A DNA stretch of 56,356 bases, taken from NCBI GenBank assembly GCA_002591745.1, contig PDLQ01000030.1:1-56356 (forward strand), read 5' to 3'. The notes beneath the pieces were generated by a model. The model saw nothing but the letters and a program-made list of their open reading frames with translations. It did not search any database and was not told the DNA's origin. Position 1 is the stretch's first letter. Each line of letters opens with the position of its first letter. This DNA comes from Lewinellaceae bacterium SD302 (GTDB lineage Bacteria; Bacteroidota; Bacteroidia; Chitinophagales; Saprospiraceae). Position numbers and translations under genes: made by a program. Below, one piece after another: positions 51,315 through 56,356 of the stretch.

Positions 51315-52625
51315 ATGCTCAACTTCCCAACCTATATACTACGACTCTGGCGCTACCTCAAAAACAGTATTGCCCTGATTCCCGGGCTCTACGTAGCGGG
51401 CTTCATTACCTTCTACTTTTTTGTAGCATACCTGGAAAGTATCGGACTGAGCAGCTGGATGAAACAAGAGAATGCCTTCTGGCTCATCTCCAGTGAAGAT
51501 ACTGCCCGCACCATTCTTGGCAGCATCATCGGTGGCCTGATTTCCCTGACTGTGTTTAGCTTCTCTATGGTTATGGTAGTACTCAGTCAGGCCACCAGTA
51601 CGCTTTCTCCCCGACTGCTACCCCAGTTGATCCGTGATCGCTCCCACCAAACCGTGCTGGGCATCTATCTGGGTGTGATCATTTTCACCTACCTGACCCT
51701 GATTGATGTAGACCCCACTGAAACCTGGAACATTTCCGGATTCACCGTTTTTCTCTGCGTGGTGATGGCCATTGTTTGTCTTGCCTTTTTCGTTTATTTC
51801 ATCGCTTCCATTTCTCAGCGTATTCAGGTGGGCCGGGTCATCTTACGGGTGCGCAGTAACGCCCGCCTGAACCTCAAAATCTGGAAATCTGCCCCGGAAG
51901 GTTGGTCGGTGACGGAGCAGCTTCCATCAGACATCGGGGAATGGCCTGCGATCAAGGCTCGTCATAGTGGTTATATCGACCTTCCTTTATACGACAAGCT
52001 GACCGAACTCAGCGCCGAATACGAAACTGAAATATACCTCCCCAGATTCCGTTCCGCCTACGTACTGGAGGGAACTCCACTAATCCGCCTGAGTCGACAA
52101 CTGAATGACAAAGAAAGGGAAGAACTCAGCGGTCAGATCCACCTCTCCCCGGACGATATTACCGAAATGTGGTATTTGCCAGCCATTCGCCACATTACCG
52201 AAGTAGCGGTTAAAGCCATGTCTCCCGGTATCAACGACCCCGGCACGGCCCTGGAAAGTATCGATATGATTACCGATATATTAAGCGGCATGTTGGAAAT
52301 TCCGCTACATAATACTTACGAGAACTCAGAAACGGGTGGGCGCCTGTATTTCCTCCCCCTGAGTTTTCAGAAAGTCTTACGTATGGTTATGCAGGAGTTG
52401 CGCTGTTATTCCAAGTCCGACCCCATTGTAATGCAACGGTTGGCCCTCGCGCTCTTCCAGCTAAGGCGTAAGGCCCGTAGTGACAAAGAAATTTACACGG
52501 CTATCGATCAGGAGATCAGCGCCTTGGAAGAAGATGGCCATAAAAATCTTAGTAACAGTTATGACCGTGACGCTTTTCGGCTGTTACTCAGCCGTCGTCG
52601 ATCACAACTTGAACGCCTGGATTAA
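51315..52625 (+). CDS. DUF2254 membrane protein
   Basis: 436 residues. Four membrane helices lie in the first 190 residues (ALIPGLYVAGFITFYFFVAYL, in parts; TILGSIIGGLISLTVFSFSMV; GIYLGVIIFTYLTLI; FLCVVMAIVCLAFFVYFI). A soluble part follows with AVKAMSPGINDPGTALESID, the hallmark of DUF2254. The family is widespread and its function is not known; a channel-like role has been suggested from topology. ATG 51315 is 9 bases from a TACTTGG stretch with no clear promoter. Divergent from GH3. Terminator at 52742. Confidence 0.85.
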   Translation: MLNFPTYILRLWRYLKNSIALIPGLYVAGFITFYFFVAYLESIGLSSWMKQENAFWLISSEDTARTILGSIIGGLISLTVFSFSMVMVVLSQATSTLSPRLLPQLIRDRSHQTVLGIYLGVIIFTYLTLIDVDPTETWNISGFTVFLCVVMAIVCLAFFVYFIASISQRIQVGRVILRVRSNARLNLKIWKSAPEGWSVTEQLPSDIGEWPAIKARHSGYIDLPLYDKLTELSAEYETEIYLPRFRSAYVLEGTPLIRLSRQLNDKEREELSGQIHLSPDDITEMWYLPAIRHITEVAVKAMSPGINDPGTALESIDMITDILSGMLEIPLHNTYENSETGGRLYFLPLSFQKVLRMVMQELRCYSKSDPIVMQRLALALFQLRRKARSDKEIYTAIDQEISALEEDGHKNLSNSYDRDAFRLLLSRRRSQLERLD

Positions 52626-52741
52626 AAATCGTCAAGGAAGGGGGCTTCATCCCTAAATTTCTCTCGGCTGTTTTTAGCACTGAATCTCTTCGAAAACCCC
52701 CGAAATCAGTGGTGGCTAAAAGCTATAAAGCACTCTGAAAC

Positions 52742-52777
52742 ACCAAGGGGCCGCAAATAATTTTGCGGCCCCTTGGT
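52742..52777. terminator. Bidirectional terminator between DUF2254 and the 52800 gene
   Basis: ACCAAGGGGCCGCAA and TTGCGGCCCCTTGGT are perfect 15-nt complements with loop ATAATT, between convergent genes. There is no long U-run, only short T/A stretches. Confidence 0.8.
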
Positions 52778-52799
52778 ACTTTGATCCGGGTATTTACTT

Positions 52800-53261
52800 T
52801 TATCGGGTCTTCGCTTTGAAGTCGAGTTCATTCACCGCATCCATGATTGTTTGCTGACTTTCGGTCATGAATTCTTTCACCATGTCTGGGTAATTATCGT
52901 GCGTACTCAACTCGCCATAGACTGCCAGATTCGCCTCTTCTTGTTGGTGAAGGTAGGTATAGACATTTTTGGCGACATCAAATCGTACCGGATATTCGGC
53001 GGCATCCGTATCCGTATTTGCCTGAGCATTCGGTTTGGTGGGGGTGCCGGAAAAGTCATTCAGTAATTCCTCCGCCCGTTGGTGAATACTCCGGTGTTTT
53101 TCTATCAGTGTTTCGATGGCGCGGCGCACCTCCTCATCTACCAAAGCTTCTTCACTCAACAGCCGCTCATAGTCATTCAAGATGTTTTGTGAACGCCGGT
53201 GGATGGTATAAATAGCTTGTTCGTTACCTATTTTCTGTTTCACGTCATTACGTATTTGCAT
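52800..53261 (-). CDS. Hypothetical helical protein
   Basis: 153 residues, strongly helical with heptad-like spacing (NILNDYERLLSEEALVDEEV; AIETLIEKHRSIHQRAEELL) and a glycine-poor linker rich in N/T/D, then a second helical pair (VYTYLHQQEEANLAVYGEL). This resembles four-helix stress proteins of the PA2169/DUF2383 type, but the match is loose. There is no signal. Upstream of it on the same strand is a family A repeat and then mscS, so cotranscription is possible. Confidence 0.65.
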   Translation of the reverse strand: MQIRNDVKQKIGNEQAIYTIHRRSQNILNDYERLLSEEALVDEEVRRAIETLIEKHRSIHQRAEELLNDFSGTPTKPNAQANTDTDAAEYPVRFDVAKNVYTYLHQQEEANLAVYGELSTHDNYPDMVKEFMTESQQTIMDAVNELDFKAKTR

Positions 53262-53273
53262 GGTTATTTATTT

Positions 53274-53293
53274 GGGCTAACAAAGTAGCAAGG
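53274..53293 (-). repeat. Family A repeat upstream of the 52800 gene
   Basis: GGGCTAACAAAGTAGCAAGG, minus-orientation copy of the TYAGYCC type, between mscS and the hypothetical helical gene. Confidence 0.65.
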
Positions 53294-53315
53294 CGGGTTG
53301 TGCGACGAACCTTGC

Positions 53316-54233
53316 TTAATTCTCCTGTCCGTTTGATTTAGCGGACATTTCCAGCTCTAATACTTCGTTTAACTTCTCTCCGCCACGGATTCCAAAATCG
53401 AGCGTACGGATGGGGAATGGGATCATGATGTCGTGCTCATCAAATGCGTTTTTCAGAGCAATCATGGCTTCGCTGCGGGCATCCAGATAATCTTTTAAAT
53501 TTGGCCCCTTCAACCAAAAACGGAGTTTAAAATTAATGGAGCTATCGCCGAATTCATCATAAAATAGCTCTACCGGTTTTCCATCATCATACTTTACTCC
53601 TTGCTCAATGGCTTTTATGGCGACTTCGCGAACTTGCTTCAAATCGTCACCGTACGAGACACCGCAACTCAGATCCACTCTGCGTTTCTGAGAAACGGTG
53701 AAATTCTTGAGCGGGTTCTTATAAATATCCTTATTCGGAATCAGCACCTCTTCCCCTTGAGGCGTTATGAGAATCGTAGATCTTAAGGAAATATCTGTAA
53801 TAGTTCCAAAGTAATCGTTCGTTTCTATCAGATCACCAATGCGAAATGCGGCTTTGGTCGACATCATCACACCGGAGAACAGGTTCATAATCGGATCCTG
53901 TAATGCCAGACCAATTGCCAGACCGGCAACACCCGCACCGGCTACAACGGTGGTAACCACTTCACTTAGATTCAGAATACTGAGTACCAGAATTAGAACC
54001 CCGATCATGAATAGTGCCGTCAGGATATTAGTTACTAAGCCGTTTACCGCCCGGTGACTGGAAAATCGGTTTACCAATCTGTTTACCCATTTCCGCACAT
54101 AACCGGTAGCCAGGTAACCCAGACCTAGTACGACGGCGGCAATTAAAATGTTGGGCAGCATCACCACTAAGGAATGAAGCCAGCCTTCCAGTTTTTCCGT
54201 GAGTAGTTTAAGGGATTCTTGTATTTGATCCAT
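53316..54233 (-). CDS. Small-conductance mechanosensitive channel (MscS family)
   Basis: 305 residues. Three membrane helices: ILIAAVVLGLGYLATGYV, ALFMIGVLILVLSILNL and the glycine/alanine-rich pore helix VVAGAGVAGLAIGLALQDPIMN. The beta domain follows with DLIETNDYFGTITDISLRST and TPQGEEVLIPNKDIY, and an alpha/beta C-terminal domain. Opens under membrane tension to release solutes in osmotic downshock. An N-terminal amphipathic extension (QIQESLKLLTEKLEGW) is as in most MscS proteins. Confidence 0.92.
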   Translation of the reverse strand: MDQIQESLKLLTEKLEGWLHSLVVMLPNILIAAVVLGLGYLATGYVRKWVNRLVNRFSSHRAVNGLVTNILTALFMIGVLILVLSILNLSEVVTTVVAGAGVAGLAIGLALQDPIMNLFSGVMMSTKAAFRIGDLIETNDYFGTITDISLRSTILITPQGEEVLIPNKDIYKNPLKNFTVSQKRRVDLSCGVSYGDDLKQVREVAIKAIEQGVKYDDGKPVELFYDEFGDSSINFKLRFWLKGPNLKDYLDARSEAMIALKNAFDEHDIMIPFPIRTLDFGIRGGEKLNEVLELEMSAKSNGQEN

Positions 54234-54488
54234 CGTCTGATTTATTCGCTTTTAGCTGAATCGCGCTCAGGCTTTCATTTGTTCGCAATTCAAGCTTGCC
54301 TTCTTAACGTTGTTCATACCTCATTAAGCAACAGCATCAAATCAAGTCAATTGATTAAATAAAATCAGCAGGGCGTAAAACCTCTTTTTACAACTACTTG
54401 AAAATCAGTGAAGAACGAGTTTGGCACGGATTTTGCTCATATTAATGCGTATTCGATTTTAGTGAAACACACATTAACCAAGATAAAT

Positions 54489-54998
54489 ATGACAAACCAG
54501 GAATTCACAGCAAACATGGCCACCCTCGAAAATCTTCACTACTCTTTCGCTCTCCGATTAACACGGAGCCGCCAGGATGCCGAGGATTTGGTACAAGAGA
54601 CCACGCTTAAAGCATTTCGCAATATCGAAAAGTTTACTCCTGGCACGAATTTCAAGAACTGGACAGCTACCATTATGCGCAATACGTTCATTAACAATTA
54701 TCGCAAAATGAAAACCCGCCGTCACATCAATCAATCTGTGGAAGAACTTTCCAACGTCATTGAAAACAAAAACGTGATCAACAACTCAGGTGAGCAAAAC
54801 ATGCGCATGGAAGAGTTGAAGCAGATGATGGATAGTATCCGTGACATCTACTCTGTACCTTTTATGATGTTTTTCCAGGGTTATGAATACAAAGAAATTG
54901 CCCGCGATCTCAATATCCCCATAGGCACTGTTAAGAGCCGTATTTTCCTGGCTCGCCAAAAAATGAAAGCTATGATCGGCAGTCGGATTGCCGCTTAA
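54489..54998 (+). CDS. ECF-type RNA polymerase sigma factor
   Basis: 169 residues. Region 2: LHYSFALRLTRSRQDAEDLVQET with DAEDLVQ, then FTPGTNFKNWTATIMRNTFIN (2.3/2.4), given in parts. Region 4: MMFFQGYEYKEIARDLNIPIGTVKSRIFLAR with the HTH IPIGTVKSRI, in parts. No anti-sigma gene is next to it on either side, so the control is not known. The start could be further upstream (frame open to 54408); ATG 54489 is chosen because it directly precedes region 2 at the normal distance. Confidence 0.9.
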   Translation: MTNQEFTANMATLENLHYSFALRLTRSRQDAEDLVQETTLKAFRNIEKFTPGTNFKNWTATIMRNTFINNYRKMKTRRHINQSVEELSNVIENKNVINNSGEQNMRMEELKQMMDSIRDIYSVPFMMFFQGYEYKEIARDLNIPIGTVKSRIFLARQKMKAMIGSRIAA

Positions 54999-55085
54999 GA
55001 CTATTCTCCTTAATACATCTTCCAAGTAACATTTTCAACTTACTTAGACCCAGCGTTTATACATTAACCAATTGAAATCCATTAT

Positions 55086-55119
55086 GCCCCGGTTCGCTCG
55101 TTGCGCCGGGGCTTTTTTA
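55086..55119 (+). terminator. Rho-independent terminator after the sigma factor gene
   Basis: GCCCCGG pairs with CCGGGGC over a loop of about 13 bases and is followed by TTTTTTATTTTT. It lies 88 bases after the stop and 22 bases before the next ATG. Confidence 0.8.
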
Positions 55120-55140
55120 TTTTTGGGAAAAAGCCGTTAT

Positions 55141-56070
55141 ATGCACCGTCGTAAATTCATCAACACCACCCTATTAATGGCAGCGTCCACGACTACGGCC
55201 ACTTCCGTAAAAGGCTACCAACCTGCTGCCCTTACTCATGCAAACCTAAAATCCGGCGATCGCTTCCAAATGAGCTTTGCCCCCCACGCTGGCATGTTTA
55301 GACATCACGCGGGCGAAGACATTCTGGACCAGATTCGCTTTGCTGCTGACCAGGGATTCACTGCCTGGGAAGATAATGGCATGCCTTCTCGCGCCCCAGA
55401 CACTCAAAAAGCAATAGGCCAACTGTTGGAAAGGCTGAATATGCGGATGGGTGTCTTCGTAGCCAATCAAATTAACTGGACAGAACCTACATTGGTCCTA
55501 GGTGCCGGTAAATACCGCGAGCAATTTCTGGAATCCATCCGCACTTCCATCGAAGTCGCCAAACGCTGCAATGCGAAATGGGTGACCGTGGTCCCGGGAC
55601 ACTTAGATCTCCGTACGGAGCTGGATTTTCAAACCGCCAATTTGATAGAAAGCCTCAAACAAGCCGTTGCTATCCTGGAGCCTCATGGGCTCACCATGGT
55701 TCTGGAACCCCTGAATTTTCGCGATCACCCAGGACTGTTCCTGACCAAAACCAGCCAGGCTTACCTCATCTGTAAAGCAGTCGACAGCCCTTCTTGTAAA
55801 ATTCTTTACGATATCTATCATCAACAAATCCACGAAGGCAACCTATTGCCCAACATCGATGCTGCCTGGGACGAAATCGCTTACTTCCAGATCGGCGACA
55901 ATCCCGGCCGTAAAGAACCTACTACCGGAGAAATAAACTATAAAAACGTCTTGGCCCACATTGATCAGAAAGGCTTTACCGGCATTCTCGGCATGGAGCA
56001 CGGAAATTCAAAGGAAGGCAAGGCGGGTGAACTGCGGGTGATCGAAGCTTATCGCGAGGTAGGTAAGTGA
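55141..56070 (+). CDS. Tat-exported sugar isomerase / hydroxypyruvate isomerase-like TIM barrel
   Basis: 309 residues. MHRRKFINTTLLMAAST is a twin-arginine signal (RRKFI). The body is an AP-endonuclease-2 type TIM barrel. It has WEDNGMPSRA near the first metal-side loop, VTVVPGHLDL, MVLEPLNFRDHPG (catalytic Glu), ILYDIYHQQIHEGN (D-x-x-H) and GMEHGNS (Glu) at the end, which fits the hydroxypyruvate isomerase/sugar epimerase family with a divalent metal. Substrate unknown. ATG 55141 is chosen because it places RR near the start; the frame from 55072 begins inside the terminator. Confidence 0.85.
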   Translation: MHRRKFINTTLLMAASTTTATSVKGYQPAALTHANLKSGDRFQMSFAPHAGMFRHHAGEDILDQIRFAADQGFTAWEDNGMPSRAPDTQKAIGQLLERLNMRMGVFVANQINWTEPTLVLGAGKYREQFLESIRTSIEVAKRCNAKWVTVVPGHLDLRTELDFQTANLIESLKQAVAILEPHGLTMVLEPLNFRDHPGLFLTKTSQAYLICKAVDSPSCKILYDIYHQQIHEGNLLPNIDAAWDEIAYFQIGDNPGRKEPTTGEINYKNVLAHIDQKGFTGILGMEHGNSKEGKAGELRVIEAYREVGK

Positions 56071-56071
56071 G

Positions 56072-56117
56072 CTTATAGTCAGGAGTCTTATAGTCGAGAG
56101 TCTAGGGTCAGGAGTCA
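56072..56117 (+). repeat. Family D-like word repeats next to the IS end
   Basis: TATAGTCAGGAGTC, TATAGTCGAGAGTC and TAGGGTCAGGAGTC are three near copies of a 14-15 base word, in the style of the GTCTTA element after iscU. Only one arm is present; the other arm may have been removed or displaced by the IS at 56131. Confidence 0.55.
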
Positions 56118-56130
56118 ATTCCCCATAAGG

Positions 56131-56356
56131 TGGACCTCCTCAAAATAACGGACAGTTAGGCTGATCAGGCAGCGCGTTTAGAATTTAGTTTCATTAATCG
56201 CAGCTGTAGCGGAGCGACATTTCCAATCGTTGTGTGGATACGCCGCGTGTTGTACCAGCCCTCAATGTAACGAAAAATGGTGGTGAATGCTGTTCTCGAA
56301 CATCGGAATGCGTGTTTGTAGATACACTCTCTTTTGATGGTTTTGAAAAATGATTC
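56131..56356 (-). mobile_element. IS3-family insertion sequence, right-edge fragment
   Basis: The element starts with TGGACCTCCTCAAAATAACG at 56131, in keeping with IS3-type ends that begin TG, and contains the end of a transposase on the minus strand. The other end is outside the window. Confidence 0.8.
56165..56356 (-). CDS. IS3-family transposase (OrfB) C-terminal part, truncated by window edge
   Basis: 63 residues visible, ESFFKTIKRECIYKH then FRYIEGWYNTRRIHTTIGNVAP. This is the end of the DDE (rve) integrase core: E in ESFFKTIKRE is the third catalytic acid, and YIxxWYNxxRxHxxxG is the family's closing motif. The frame is open to the right edge and stops at TGA 56165-56167. The earlier part and the first orf of the IS are outside the window. 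Confidence 0.9.
   Translation of the reverse strand, partial: ESFFKTIKRECIYKHAFRCSRTAFTTIFRYIEGWYNTRRIHTTIGNVAPLQLRLMKLNSKRAA

Noticed and set aside
1660..53293. Family A core as a -7 promoter box
   Set aside because: GCTACTTTG has one base too few for TAnnTTTG, and several copies lie inside genes or at gene ends in both orientations. Only at 14847 does its TTTG fall at a -33 position.
1..56356. tRNA, rRNA, tmRNA or known riboswitch
   Set aside because: No cloverleaf with a T-loop GTTCRANYC in the right setting and no rRNA or riboswitch core was recognised in the gaps on reading; a covariance search could still find small RNAs.

Overview
The window looks like a chromosomal segment of a Bacteroidota member, most likely from the Saprospiria (Lewinella-like), at roughly 50% GC. 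This is inferred from four things: several secreted proteins end in type IX secretion (T9SS) sorting domains; a PorX-type regulator and a PorE-like OmpA protein are present; promoters carry the Bacteroidota -7 box TAnnTTTG; and the TonB receptor is of the Bacteroidota OMP_b-brl type. No rRNA, tRNA, CRISPR array or prophage was seen. One insertion sequence of the IS3 family is cut by the right edge.

Layout. 1-1463 is the 3' part of a large surface protein with near-identical 123-bp tandem repeats. 1795-3946 is an iscS-iscU-iscA iron-sulfur cluster operon. 3947-4544 holds a decayed T9SS gene. 4545-10620 carries an aldehyde dehydrogenase, pdxJ, a TonB-type receptor and cysE. 10829-18837 (minus) encodes envelope and secreted proteins: a giant FG-GAP protein, an HD hydrolase, a DUF4920 lipoprotein, a SPOR-like protein and a PorE-like protein. 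19107-24982 (plus) has a PAP2 phosphatase, an APC permease, the lipid transporter genes mlaE/mlaF and a secreted esterase. 25198-26603 (minus) is a DUF721 gene with recF. 26946-31364 has pdhA, a TPR membrane protein and small genes. 31760-36801 has surE, porX and an M28 peptidase. 36951-38547 is a stress-type membrane trio (hypothetical, holin-like, YtxH). 38653-42154 is a red-light sensing operon (bacteriophytochrome, response regulator, heme oxygenase). 42334-46628 has an AraC regulator, a cysteine-less thioredoxin-fold protein and a multi-PAS sigma-54 activator. 46937-54233 has Dps, a metallopeptidase, a GH3-SDR pair, DUF2254 and MscS. 54489-56070 has an ECF sigma factor and a Tat-exported TIM-barrel protein.

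The most unusual content lies between the genes. At least four families of short structured repeats recur. Family A is a 15-20 nt sequence with core TTGCTACTTTG, in 13 copies, often as inverted pairs. Family B is a palindromic element of about 27 nt arm length (CTCGGACCGGAGGTC). Family C is a 213-233 bp composite of mini-hairpins joined by TTTTGGAC/TTTTAGAC linkers, whose linker orientation flips at the centre and whose ends supply the TAG stop codons of three neighbouring genes. Family D hairpins are built from one repeated short word each (AATGA, GTCTTA or TTGAAG). No transposase that would move them is present here. They interrupt operons (iscSUA, mlaE-mlaF), hold the recF promoter and have entered coding sequences.
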